Positions 29,796-38,182 of a stretch of 64,000 nt of DNA are shown here, piece after piece. Each line of letters starts with the position of its first letter. Within the stretch, counting starts at the first letter, position 1. Both the position numbers and the translations under genes were made by a program. Source of the DNA: an uncultured Gilliamella sp. (GTDB lineage: Bacteria > Pseudomonadota > Gammaproteobacteria > Enterobacterales > Orbaceae); contig CAMLPV010000010.1 of the NCBI GenBank assembly GCA_946482005.1, forward strand, positions 1-64,000, read 5' to 3'. The notes under the pieces were generated by a model. That model made no database searches. It worked only from the letters and a program-made list of their open reading frames with translations, and had not been told where the DNA came from.

Positions 29796-29935
29796 CATCA
29801 ATTATTATCCTCTGTTACTTTTTTGGAGCCAAAAACTCATTCTAAAATAGATATTGGATAATGCTGGTGTACAAAATCTTCAAAAAAAGTACAATCAAGT
29901 TTAATGATAACTATTATCATTTGATTGTAATAAGT
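29796..29935 (-). repeat. Second copy of the fyuA promoter, upstream of ybtX
   Basis: About 135 bp repeat the fyuA upstream region, including TTGGATAATGCTGGTGTACA, AAATCTTCAAAAAAAGTA, the Fur box, and even the receptor start: ATG AAA AAA ACT TTG TAC, corresponding to the MKKKLIYL leader, followed by an early stop. This shows that the fyuA promoter was duplicated and placed before the MFS gene. Confidence 0.8.
29903..29921. promoter_or_regulatory. Fur box (ybtX)
   Basis: AATGATAACTATTATCATT is an imperfect Fur box palindrome inside the duplicated promoter block, predicting iron repression of the MFS gene as well. Confidence 0.75.
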
Positions 29936-30419
29936 ATTACTTAGTTTTTAGTCGTTATTTTTATAATAGTTATGATTAAAATAGTAAGGCTTTATTATGA
30001 TGTGTGTATCAATTTTCGAATTGATCAGGCTCCGCAATATATTTTTCGAACAATTTCATTTTTTATTTCACTTTTATTTGTCATTAAACCTCCAATAGAT
30101 TATTCATTTATATTTATTAAAAATTGAAATAAGAAAGTAAGTAATAAAAGGTATATTTCATCGGAAAGAGCGCCATCCATATAGCGCTTGACAGTATGAT
30201 TCTGCATATTGTGAGCAATAATCCTAAAATATTAATTAATGTGTCGCTGTCATCTTTTATTATCTCGATCCCTATCTGAGTTTGGATCGTAAATATGCCA
30301 TTGAAGCACAAAGGAGCCTATTTTTTGCTAGTGGGTTTCTGGTTTTGCAGATCTGTCGTTAGCATGTAGTAAATATTATTAGAATAAAAAGGCTATTTGC
30401 TACATAGCTAATGAAATGT
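29936..30419. other. Island right flank without a convincing gene
   Basis: Two small leftward frames exist: 30117-30311 (64 codons, hydrophobic, no good start site) and 30025-30084 (19 codons, MTNKSEIKNEIVRKIYCGA, behind a perfect GGAGG at 4 nt spacing). The second has a strong ribosome binding site but stops at once, so it may be the truncated start of a lost gene. No function is assigned. Confidence 0.35.
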
Positions 30420-30530
30420 GAGTACTCAGCTCGCGCCGACCAAAATTAGATAAAAAAGCTTACTCATTGAGTATTTTTTTTATTATCTACATGTTAGAGA
30501 ATGAGAACGGACTGGAGGTTCAAGCCGATC
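30420..30530. repeat. att-like repeat unit C (right end of island)
   Basis: A degraded copy of unit A: GAAATGTGAGTA, CTCGCGCCGACCAAAATT, AGATAAAAAAGCTTACTCAT, TTTTTTTTATTATCTAC, then GAATGAGAACGGACTGGAGG. It thus repeats the tRNA-Pro acceptor end plus the downstream spacer, 9.1 kb from the intact tRNA, and delimits the siderophore-uptake island. Confidence 0.75.
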
Positions 30531-30565
30531 TTAATAATTCTAATCATCTTTCTTAATAAAGCTAA

Positions 30566-31597
30566 TTAAACACTCGCTCGCAATCGTACGACTGGTGCTA
30601 ACGCTGATAAATCTGTTTCATGTGTTACTTTTTTATTCTTTAAATTATCCAACAGCAGAGAGGCTGAATATTCACCAATTTCTTTATACGGTAAAGCGAC
30701 CGTTGTTAATGCAGGAAAGCTCACTTGGCTAAACTCATTATCACCAAAGCCAGTTACAGCTAATTGATAAGGTACTCGAATATGTCGACGCTGACATTCA
30801 TATAGGACTCCACAAGCTAATTCATCTGTTGTACAAATTAGTGCGTCTAGTTCTGGCCAATTTAATAACATATCGGGTAATAACTCACTTCCAGTACTAA
30901 AATTAGCCGGTTTAGCAGCATTAATAACTCGATGTGTAGGGAGATGATAAGCTAACATGGCTTTATACCACCCGTGTAAACGTTGTTGAAAAATTTGATA
31001 TTCTTGATTAGCACAGAGTAACCCAATGTGTTGATAACCTTTTTTAATGACATGTTCAGTGAGCATATACATAGCCAAACTATCATCTATTCCAACATTC
31101 ATATTAGTTAGCCCATCATAATCTTTACCAATATTCAAAATAGGAACAATTTTATTTTGCAGAATTTGCTTAATAAAGTTTTCATCTTCAACTTGAAATA
31201 GTAATATTGCCTCAAGGTTATGACTATATAAAGCATCTAACATTTGTGATTCTAATTTATAATAATGATAAGATTCAATAAGTAAGGTTGTGTACCCCTC
31301 TTTTGCTAAGTGTGTTTGAAGCGAATTTAACCATAGTTGAGCTGAATGATCGTATATTTTGGGCGTGATAACAGCAATGACTCGATTTGCCGATGCGGAG
31401 GCTAGCAAACTTGCAGCAACATTGGGTTTATATCCTAAAGCATCGACAGCAATTTGAATTTTTTGACGAAGTTTATCTGAAACTCGATCTGGGGTTCGTA
31501 AAGCTCTAGATACGGTCATTGTTCCGACACCCGCATATCTAGCGACATCGAATAAAGTAATCTGTCCAGTAGTTTTACGCTTCTTTATTTCTTGCAT
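30566..31597 (-). CDS. LacI family transcriptional repressor
   Basis: A 343-residue repressor with an N-terminal helix-turn-helix (FDVARYAGVGTMTVSRAL, about residues 18-35), hinge ALGYKPNVAASLLAS and a periplasmic-binding-protein-like sugar domain. It resembles GntR/IdnR more than LacI. It is divergent from the PTS operon at 31926-34061 across 328 bp containing the palindrome TGATAGCGCTATCA, its probable operator. The N-terminus MQEIKKRKTTG has ATG at 31597. Confidence 0.9.
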   Translation of the reverse strand: MQEIKKRKTTGQITLFDVARYAGVGTMTVSRALRTPDRVSDKLRQKIQIAVDALGYKPNVAASLLASASANRVIAVITPKIYDHSAQLWLNSLQTHLAKEGYTTLLIESYHYYKLESQMLDALYSHNLEAILLFQVEDENFIKQILQNKIVPILNIGKDYDGLTNMNVGIDDSLAMYMLTEHVIKKGYQHIGLLCANQEYQIFQQRLHGWYKAMLAYHLPTHRVINAAKPANFSTGSELLPDMLLNWPELDALICTTDELACGVLYECQRRHIRVPYQLAVTGFGDNEFSQVSFPALTTVALPYKEIGEYSASLLLDNLKNKKVTHETDLSALAPVVRLRASV

Positions 31598-31823
31598 CTT
31601 TCATTCCGATTGAATTTAATCTAAATTTTTTCAAATAAATCTTATATTAGTAGTAGCAAAGCAGAAAAATCGATAATAGACAATCAATAATAGAAAAGTG
31701 TGATACAATCACTTCGAAATCACTCTCATTTCTATAATATTATTACGTCTAACTAACTAATTTATAATCGTTATATCAAAAATGTTACTTTCATCACAAA
31801 ATGAGAAAAGTTTTCATCAAGTT

Positions 31824-31837
31824 TGATAGCGCTATCA
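31824..31837. promoter_or_regulatory. Probable LacI-family operator
   Basis: TGATAGCGCTATCA is a perfect 14-bp palindrome with central CG, the standard form of a LacI/GalR operator. It is about 90 bp upstream of the PTS EIIA start. The rest of the 328-bp divergent region is AT-rich with no other evident site. Confidence 0.75.
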
Positions 31838-31925
31838 CATTTCTAATATTTTTTTATTTCTATTCTTATTTAGTATGTTATTTTTTAAACTAACAATTGA
31901 TGATATCAGGTTTAATGGAGGAAAA

Positions 31926-32369
31926 ATGTTAGGTAAATGGTTAACCAGCCAAACAGTCAATGTTGTTGATTCTGTTGAAGATTGGAAAGAAGCGATACAA
32001 ATTTGCGCAAAACCATTATTAGAAAATAATGCCATTTCGCCAAATTATGTCCAAGCAATTTTTCAATTACATGAATCAATTGGACCTTACTATGTATTGG
32101 CACCGGGTATCGCTATGCCACATGCTAGACCAGAGCAAGGTGTCAATCAACTGGGTTTATCTATGCTATTGGTCAAACAAGGCGTGAAATTTAATTCAAC
32201 AGAAAATGACCCTGTATATTTAATTACATTATTAGCAGCCAGTGATAGTACGAGCCATATTGAAATGTTAACTCAATTAGCTGAGCTGTTTAGTGAATCA
32301 AACGATATGCAGACAATTTTTAAGGCACAAAATAGTGATCAAATATTAGCTGTGATCAATCGTTATTAA
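31926..32369 (+). CDS. PTS ascorbate-type EIIA
   Basis: A 147-residue EIIA of the UlaC/SgaA class. The phosphorylated His66 is in GIAMPHARPEQGV. The ATG at 31926 has GGAGG 4 nt upstream. Extension to 31875 is not supported. First gene of EIIA-EIIB-EIIC. It takes phosphate from HPr and passes it to the EIIB encoded 31 bp downstream. Confidence 0.9.
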   Translation: MLGKWLTSQTVNVVDSVEDWKEAIQICAKPLLENNAISPNYVQAIFQLHESIGPYYVLAPGIAMPHARPEQGVNQLGLSMLLVKQGVKFNSTENDPVYLITLLAASDSTSHIEMLTQLAELFSESNDMQTIFKAQNSDQILAVINRY

Positions 32370-32400
32370 ATTTAATAAAATAAAGAAAAGGATAAATAAA

Positions 32401-32673
32401 ATGAAAATTATGGCAGTTTGTGGTTCAGGTCTTGGTAGCAGTTTTATGGTTGAAATGAATATCAAAAAAGTTCTAAAAAAATTAAATATTGATGCAGAAG
32501 TAACGCATGCAGATCTTGCATCAGCAACACCAGAACAAGCTGATTTATTTGTTATGACTAAAGATTTAGCAGACAGTTCTGGCATTCCTAGCGATAAACT
32601 GGTAGTTCTAAATAATATAATTGATATCAATGATTTGGAGTCCAAACTCGTTGAACATTTTGATAAGCAATAG
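32401..32673 (+). CDS. PTS ascorbate-type EIIB
   Basis: A 90-residue phosphocarrier of the UlaB family with phospho-Cys7 in MAVCGSGLGSSFMVEMN. AAAGGATAAATAAA gives the ribosome binding site. It is second gene of the ascorbate-type PTS operon. Confidence 0.93.
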   Translation: MKIMAVCGSGLGSSFMVEMNIKKVLKKLNIDAEVTHADLASATPEQADLFVMTKDLADSSGIPSDKLVVLNNIIDINDLESKLVEHFDKQ

Positions 32674-32693
32674 TCTGATAATGAGGTGTTGCG

Positions 32694-34061
32694 ATGATTC
32701 AAGAAGTTGTTAAATTTTTCGTTGATATTTTAAAAGTACCGGCCGTATTAGTTGGTATGATTGCTATGGTTGGGTTAATAGCCCAACGCAAATCCTTTGC
32801 TGATACGGTAAAAGGAACAATTAAAACTATTTTAGGATTTTTAGTATTGGGTGGTGGCGCAACTGTACTTATTAGTGCGATTACACCATTAGGCATGATG
32901 TTTGAAGAGGCCTTTAAACTACAAGGTATTGTCCCAAATAATGAAGCTATCGTATCTATGGCATTAAATGATTATGGTGCAGCAACAGCATTAATCATGG
33001 CGTTTGGAATGATTGCTAACATTGTAGTTGCGCGTTTTACACGTTTAAAATTTATCTTTTTAACTGGACATCATACCTTTTATATGGCGTGCATGATCAG
33101 CATTATTCTAACAGTTGCGGGTTTTAAAGGTTGGCAATTAGTCTTTACCGGAGCCCTAGTACTTGGGCTAATTATGGCGTTTTTCCCTGCAATAGCTCAA
33201 CCATATATGAGTAAAATCACAGGAAATAATGATGTAGCATTTGGTCATTTTGGTACTTTAGGTTATGTATTGGCTGGAGCGATTGGTGAATTAGTTGGTA
33301 AAAACTCTCGCTCAACGGAAGAGATGAATTTACCCAAAAATATAAGTTTCTTGCGTGATAGCTCAATTTCAATTTCATTAACAATGATGATTATCTATTT
33401 AGTTCTTGCCGTTTTTGCTGGGCCTGAATACGTCCAAACGAATTTAAGTAAGGGGGATAATTACCTAGTTTATGCAATTATCGAAGCAATTACCTTTGCA
33501 GCTGGGGTATTTATTATTTTACAAGGCGTACGGTTAATTCTTGCTGAAATTGTCCCTGCATTTACAGGTTTTTCAGAAAAACTTGTGCCGAATGCCAAAC
33601 CAGCCTTAGATTGTCCAGTTGTTTTCCCATATGCACCGAACGCGGTATTAATTGGTTTCTTATTTAGTTTTCTTGGTGGATTAATTGGTCTATTTGTGTT
33701 GGGGCAATTAAATGCTGTACTAATTTTACCTGGCGTAGTTCCTCATTTCTTCTGTGGTGCAACTGCTGGTGTTTTCGGTAATGCTATGGGTGGACGTCGA
33801 GGCGCTATGTTTGGTGGATTTGCTAATGGTTTATTAGTCACATTTTTACCTGTCCTTTTACTACCTGTTTTAGGTTCGCTTGGTTTTGCCAATACAACTT
33901 TCTCCGATATTGACTTTTGTGAGATTGGTATTATTTTGGGTAAAATGGCTAAATGGTTTAATAAAGAAATAATAATGGGCATTGTTGTCGCTATCTTTGC
34001 TTTATTAGTTATTCAAAATTACATGGTTAAACCAAAGAAAAATGTAAATAATGAAGCGTAA
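32694..34061 (+). CDS. PTS ascorbate-type EIIC permease
   Basis: A 455-residue polytopic membrane protein of the UlaA/SgaT family, with segments such as GHHTFYMACMISI, GGGATVLISAITPLG and CGATAGVFGNAMGGRRGA typical of it. It transports L-ascorbate or a related sugar acid or sugar. Ascorbate catabolic genes (ulaDEFG) do not follow: a terminator at 34092 ends the operon. With a LacI-type rather than a UlaR (DeoR-type) regulator, the real substrate may differ. Confidence 0.9.
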   Translation: MIQEVVKFFVDILKVPAVLVGMIAMVGLIAQRKSFADTVKGTIKTILGFLVLGGGATVLISAITPLGMMFEEAFKLQGIVPNNEAIVSMALNDYGAATALIMAFGMIANIVVARFTRLKFIFLTGHHTFYMACMISIILTVAGFKGWQLVFTGALVLGLIMAFFPAIAQPYMSKITGNNDVAFGHFGTLGYVLAGAIGELVGKNSRSTEEMNLPKNISFLRDSSISISLTMMIIYLVLAVFAGPEYVQTNLSKGDNYLVYAIIEAITFAAGVFIILQGVRLILAEIVPAFTGFSEKLVPNAKPALDCPVVFPYAPNAVLIGFLFSFLGGLIGLFVLGQLNAVLILPGVVPHFFCGATAGVFGNAMGGRRGAMFGGFANGLLVTFLPVLLLPVLGSLGFANTTFSDIDFCEIGIILGKMAKWFNKEIIMGIVVAIFALLVIQNYMVKPKKNVNNEA

Positions 34062-34091
34062 AATTTTTCTAATTAATTCAAACAGTAAAAT

Positions 34092-34120
34092 TACCAGATT
34101 AAATGATCTGGTAGTTTTTT
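34092..34120 (+). terminator. Terminator of the ascorbate-type PTS operon
   Basis: Stem TACCAGAT / ATCTGGTA with a 5-nt loop, followed by G and six T. It lies 30 nt past the EIIC stop. Confidence 0.85.
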
Positions 34121-34233
34121 ATAATTAACGATAACGATAAAAATATAATCATTTAATTTAGTAACGTTGATATTATTCTTTAATTTATATTTATACTGAC
34201 TGAAAATTGCTTATGCTCTTAAAGGAATAATTA

Positions 34234-34785
34234 ATGACAAATACCAATCAACAAAGCATCATTGTCAATGAACATATTCATTTAGTGCCATCGGATCGAC
34301 AATATTCATCTAAGTTATACAATATTATTGATGTTAATCGTGATAATTTTAGTCAATTTATGGCTTGGCCTAAGTTTGTCAGTAATGAAGCAGATACATC
34401 AAATTTTTTAGATAATTGTTCAATTGAACATCAAAAAGATATTACCAAAACCTATGTAATTTTACTGGATAATAACCCTGTCGGCTTATTGTCTTTTAAT
34501 CGAATAGATAAAAACAATAAGACTGCCTATATTGGTTATTGGCTCGATAGCCAAGCAGAAGGCAAAGGTGTTATGACGCAAGCAATCCAAGCACTCACTC
34601 ACTACTATGCATCACAAAAAATAATTAAACGATTTGTTATTAAATGCTCAGTGGATAATCCTAAAAGTAATGCGGTTGCTAAGCGATGTGGTTTTAGTTA
34701 TGAAGGAACACTTAAACAGGCTGAATATTTGAATGGAATTTTTCATGATCAAAATATTTATGGTCTAATTTCAACATATATTTAA
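34234..34785 (+). CDS. GNAT family N-acetyltransferase, RimL-like
   Basis: A 183-residue acetyltransferase of the RimJ/RimL type. The acetyl-CoA loop is SQAEGKGVMTQAIQAL (about residues 106-121) and a second conserved segment is NPKSNAVAKRCGFSYEG. E. coli RimL acetylates the N-terminus of ribosomal protein L12, but family members vary and the target here is unproven. AAAGGA precedes the ATG. Single gene. Confidence 0.82.
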   Translation: MTNTNQQSIIVNEHIHLVPSDRQYSSKLYNIIDVNRDNFSQFMAWPKFVSNEADTSNFLDNCSIEHQKDITKTYVILLDNNPVGLLSFNRIDKNNKTAYIGYWLDSQAEGKGVMTQAIQALTHYYASQKIIKRFVIKCSVDNPKSNAVAKRCGFSYEGTLKQAEYLNGIFHDQNIYGLISTYI

Positions 34786-34851
34786 AATTTTCACCAAACT
34801 GTAACAAAATAATTACTCACTAACTTTATATTAAATATTTTATTACTGATT

Positions 34852-34939
34852 AAATTAAAAGGCCTGACTCCGGTTGAATATCGAAATCAGGCCTTACAAG
34901 CAGCTTAACAAAAGTGTCCAACTTTATGGGGTCACTTCA
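34852..34939 (+). mobile_element. 3' remnant of an IS3-family (IS150-like) insertion sequence
   Basis: A frame ending KGLTPVEYRNQALQAA-stop (stop at 34906-34908) is the characteristic C-terminus of IS3-family OrfB integrase-type transposases. It is directly followed by AAAGTGTCCAACTTTATGGG and GTCACTTCA, the usual right inverted end of IS150-group elements. The remainder of the transposase and the left end are missing. The palindromic GGCCTGA...TCAGGCC inside could also act as a hairpin. Confidence 0.75.
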
Positions 34940-35007
34940 TAATGTCGGTTTTTATTTTTATAACGTTGAAATGATCCATTTCAAAATAAGTTAAATATAT
35001 TCTCTGA

Positions 35008-36456
35008 TTATTTACTAAACACGTTACCATAAAGAGCTAACAGAGCAACGATGATCATTGTAGAAACTGCGATGGTATATTGCATTTTCACTTTATATTT
35101 CTTCATTTCACCAAGTGAAAGCTCTTTATTCTTATTCTTTCTGTGGTAATAATAATATAAAGGTAAACCGATTAAAGTTAGAACTATTGACGCAATACCA
35201 TTAAAAGTTTGATGAACAAGCATACCATAAATAACATACATAGCCCCCAAAATTGCGATAATTGGAATGATTGGATAACCAATAACTTTATAAGATCTTG
35301 GGATATCGGCATATTTTTTACGAGCGATGATTACACCAATAAATGTTAATAAATAAAATACCCAAATTGAAAACATTGAGATTTCAGATAAACGATCAGC
35401 ATCCAGTAAAATTGAATATAAAAAAGAAAATATCACTAATACACATATAGCATTAACTGGTGAGCGGCTATCATCATCGATTGTACTTAAATAACGCGCT
35501 CCAATGATGGTTCCTCGTTCTGCCATACTGAAAATTGTACGAGATAACGTCATAATATAACCATTAATCCCACCTAAAATTGAGATCATAATGCCAACCG
35601 CAACTAAATTACCTCCCAAATTGCCAAACATACGTTGTGAGGCAACGGCCGAAGCATCATGACCAAGTGATACCATCTCTTGGACAGGAAAAATTTTGAA
35701 CAATGCAATATTGATACAGGCATAAACAACCACTAAAAATATAATACCCAAAATAATTGCTTTAGGTAGTACTTTTGCGGGATTATGAATTTCACCAGCA
35801 ACAGAGGCAACTTGAGCCCAACCATCATAAGCAAATAAAGTAGCTAAAATAGCTACAGCAAATGGAGCATAAGTTTCAATCCCTTGACCACTAGCACTAA
35901 ATAATGCTACTTGACCATTACCTTTCCATAGTCCAAATATGGCTAACAATAAAATAGGAATAAGCTTACAAGCAGTAGCTATGGTTTGCAAATAACCTGC
36001 TTGCTTAACGCCAATAGCGTTAATAACAGCAATAAATCCTAAAACGCCAGCACTTACTGCCATTTTATAAGAATCATCAATACCAAATAACAGACAAAAT
36101 ACCGAACTAAAATATCCTACCAATGCTCCAACTAATGATGGAGCAAAAAGCACGGTAATCATCCAACCATAAAGATGAGAAACTTTTGAGCCGTAAATTT
36201 TTTCCAGATAAACCAACATACCGCCCGTACGTGGAAACATAACACCTAATTCACAAAGCGTTAATCCACCACAAATAGAAAAAACACCACCAATGATCCA
36301 CGCTAACAATGCATAGTTATAATCACCGGCAACTTCTAATACGGCAGGTGGTTTCATAAATGCGCCAGCCCCTAAAACCATACCAACAACCAACGACAAT
36401 GCAGAAACTAAACCAAGATCTTTCCGTAAATTATTTTCTAAATTGTGATCTTCCAT
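35008..36456 (-). CDS. APC-superfamily amino acid permease (LAT/SteT-like)
   Basis: A 482-residue inner-membrane transporter with 12 or more hydrophobic segments. The first carries GMVLGAGAFMKPP, the substrate-binding unwound helix of APC exchangers. It is most like serine/threonine exchangers and amino-acid/polyamine antiporters. The ATG at 36456 is chosen since AGAGGA lies 6 nt upstream. The frame can be read to 36492. Single leftward gene, substrate unknown. Confidence 0.85.
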   Translation of the reverse strand: MEDHNLENNLRKDLGLVSALSLVVGMVLGAGAFMKPPAVLEVAGDYNYALLAWIIGGVFSICGGLTLCELGVMFPRTGGMLVYLEKIYGSKVSHLYGWMITVLFAPSLVGALVGYFSSVFCLLFGIDDSYKMAVSAGVLGFIAVINAIGVKQAGYLQTIATACKLIPILLLAIFGLWKGNGQVALFSASGQGIETYAPFAVAILATLFAYDGWAQVASVAGEIHNPAKVLPKAIILGIIFLVVVYACINIALFKIFPVQEMVSLGHDASAVASQRMFGNLGGNLVAVGIMISILGGINGYIMTLSRTIFSMAERGTIIGARYLSTIDDDSRSPVNAICVLVIFSFLYSILLDADRLSEISMFSIWVFYLLTFIGVIIARKKYADIPRSYKVIGYPIIPIIAILGAMYVIYGMLVHQTFNGIASIVLTLIGLPLYYYYHRKNKNKELSLGEMKKYKVKMQYTIAVSTMIIVALLALYGNVFSK

Positions 36457-36595
36457 ATAGGTCCTCTTAAAACATATTAAATTAGCGAGCAAAATTGATT
36501 TATGATAGGGATTTATTAATAAAATACAAGAAAGATTAATATTATTAATAGTAAAGGTAGCGAAAGTAAAACGGATAAATTAATATTTGATCAAG

Positions 36596-36622
36596 AAAAA
36601 AGCCGGCATCAAGCCAGCTTTT
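36596..36622 (-). terminator. Terminator of adhP
   Basis: On the minus strand AAAAGCTGGC / GCCGGCTTTT pair with one mismatch around TTGAT and end in six T. It is 30 nt past the adhP stop. Confidence 0.8.
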
Positions 36623-36651
36623 ATTGGTTTTTAACTTAAATGGAGAAACAA

Positions 36652-37686
36652 TTATTTCTGTTTTTTCATTTTCATATCAACAACCATACGACCGCGAATT
36701 TTACCTTCTCTCATTTCGTTAATCATATCGTTGATATCTTCTAATGGACGTTTTTCAACAATTGGTACAACTTTACCTTCAGCACTAAATTGGAATGCTT
36801 CAGCTAAATCTTCACGCGTACCAACCAAAGAACCTAAAACTTGAATACCATCTAATACTGTTTTAGGAATACTTAAATCCATTGTTTCAGAAGGAAGACC
36901 TAAAGCGACAACTCTACCTAAAGGACGAACTGACTCAATCGCTTGATTAAAAGCTGTTTTAGTTACCGATGTTACCACCGCACCATGCACACCACCACCT
37001 GTATGTTCTTTAATATAAGCGCCTACATCTGCCACTTTTTTAGGATTAACAACCAAGTCAGCACCCATTTCTTTACATAGCTCTAATTGGCTGTCGCTAT
37101 TACTAATCGCCACCACTTTATTGTTGAACACTTTTTTACCATATTCAATAGCCAAAGTGCCTAAACCTCCAATACCAAATACCGCAAGCCATTGTCCGGG
37201 TTTTGTATCTGCGACTTTAATACCTTTGTAAGTTGTTACTCCTGCACAAGTTACACTGGTTGCCTGAGCAGGATCTAATCCCTCTGGCACTTTAACTGCG
37301 TAATCCGCTTTGACAATACACTGTTCTGCCATACCGCCATCGACACTATATCCAGAATTTAAAGCATTACGGCAAAAGGTTTCCTGACCTGAAATACAAT
37401 ATTCACACGAACCACAACCGGCATGGAACCAAGCAATACTAACGCGATCACCAATTTTTAAGCTTTTCACATCTGGAGCAATTTTAGTAACGATCCCTAC
37501 TCCCTCATGTCCAATAACACGACCAGGTTTTTTACCAAAGTCACCGGCCGCGACATGAAGATCCGTATGACAAAGACCACAATATTCAACTTCAACTAAA
37601 GCTTCTCCTGCTTCCAATGGACGGAGAGGAATATCTTTAATTTCAACTTGACCATCGCACTCTTGTCTAACAACTGCTGCCTTCAT
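36652..37686 (-). CDS. adhP: Zinc-dependent alcohol dehydrogenase AdhP
   Basis: A 344-residue medium-chain, NAD-dependent, ethanol-preferring dehydrogenase. Catalytic zinc ligands are in CGLCHTDLH and GHEG, and the structural zinc site is [15 protein letters not shown]. The nucleotide fold [13 protein letters not shown] is present, and the C-terminal [10 protein letters not shown] is conserved. The ATG at 37686 is preferred: AGGAG lies upstream. An in-frame ATG at 37710 would add eight basic residues. The dispersed motif at 37803-37843 points at this gene. Confidence 0.94.
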   Translation of the reverse strand: MKAAVVRQECDGQVEIKDIPLRPLEAGEALVEVEYCGLCHTDLHVAAGDFGKKPGRVIGHEGVGIVTKIAPDVKSLKIGDRVSIAWFHAGCGSCEYCISGQETFCRNALNSGYSVDGGMAEQCIVKADYAVKVPEGLDPAQATSVTCAGVTTYKGIKVADTKPGQWLAVFGIGGLGTLAIEYGKKVFNNKVVAISNSDSQLELCKEMGADLVVNPKKVADVGAYIKEHTGGGVHGAVVTSVTKTAFNQAIESVRPLGRVVALGLPSETMDLSIPKTVLDGIQVLGSLVGTREDLAEAFQFSAEGKVVPIVEKRPLEDINDMINEMREGKIRGRMVVDMKMKKQK

Positions 37687-37802
37687 TTTTTTTCTCCTAG
37701 ATAATTTCAAAATAAAATATAACTTGGTTTATTTTATCCTAACTATTCTTAAAAAAAATGAGTTATTTCACAAAATTATTAAAAACATTGATTATTTAAT
37801 AA

Positions 37803-37843
37803 TCTCGATTGAAACGTACATATAACCTCAAACTTTTTGACAA
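37803..37843 (-). promoter_or_regulatory. Dispersed motif copy pointing at adhP
   Basis: On the minus strand TTGTCAAAAAGTTTGAGG is followed by TTATATGTACGTTTCAAT. The 18-bp period between the two GTTT(C/G)A octamers is kept, and it is oriented toward adhP about 120 bp away. Confidence 0.55.
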
Positions 37844-38133
37844 AAAATTATAAATTCCTAAAAAAGTCTTTAATTAATTTTATTGATTGTTTGCTCTGCT
37901 TTTTATTTTATCCAGTTTAACAATAAACCATATCAATAAACTTGATTGGGATTTGACTAAATAAATTGTTAACTATAAGTAAGTTAGATATTGATAATCG
38001 ATAGTGTTTAACTCCATTTTACATTCATATTATGAATATTTTTTGAGTAATTAACGATGGTATAAGGCTTTTTGTAAAATTCAGTCATGAAATAAATAGG
38101 GGATAAAGGATAGGAAAGCGTTTTTATATTTTA

Positions 38134-38161
38134 AAGGAACGAGCCTGAATACTCGTTCCTT
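38134..38161 (-). terminator. Hairpin after the MHS transporter
   Basis: A perfect 10-bp stem AAGGAACGAG / CTCGTTCCTT with an 8-nt loop lies 21 nt past the stop of the leftward gene. The T tract is short. Confidence 0.6.
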
Positions 38162-38182
38162 ATTTAACATTAGAAATTATGG

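Larger units (their letters stand above)
37711..38182. other. Intergenic region upstream of adhP
   Basis: This 472-bp region without genes contains the adhP promoter side, one copy of the dispersed motif at 37803-37843 and the MHS-transporter terminator near 38134. The remaining 38000-38130 is AT-rich with no recognisable element. Confidence 0.5.

Noticed and set aside
30117..30311. 64-residue leftward hydrophobic protein
   Set aside because: No ribosome binding site, and no family or context. AT-rich DNA often gives hydrophobic frames of this size.
30566..34061. Naming the PTS genes ulaABC
   Set aside because: Family membership is clear but the regulator differs and no catabolic enzymes follow, so ascorbate as substrate is not established.
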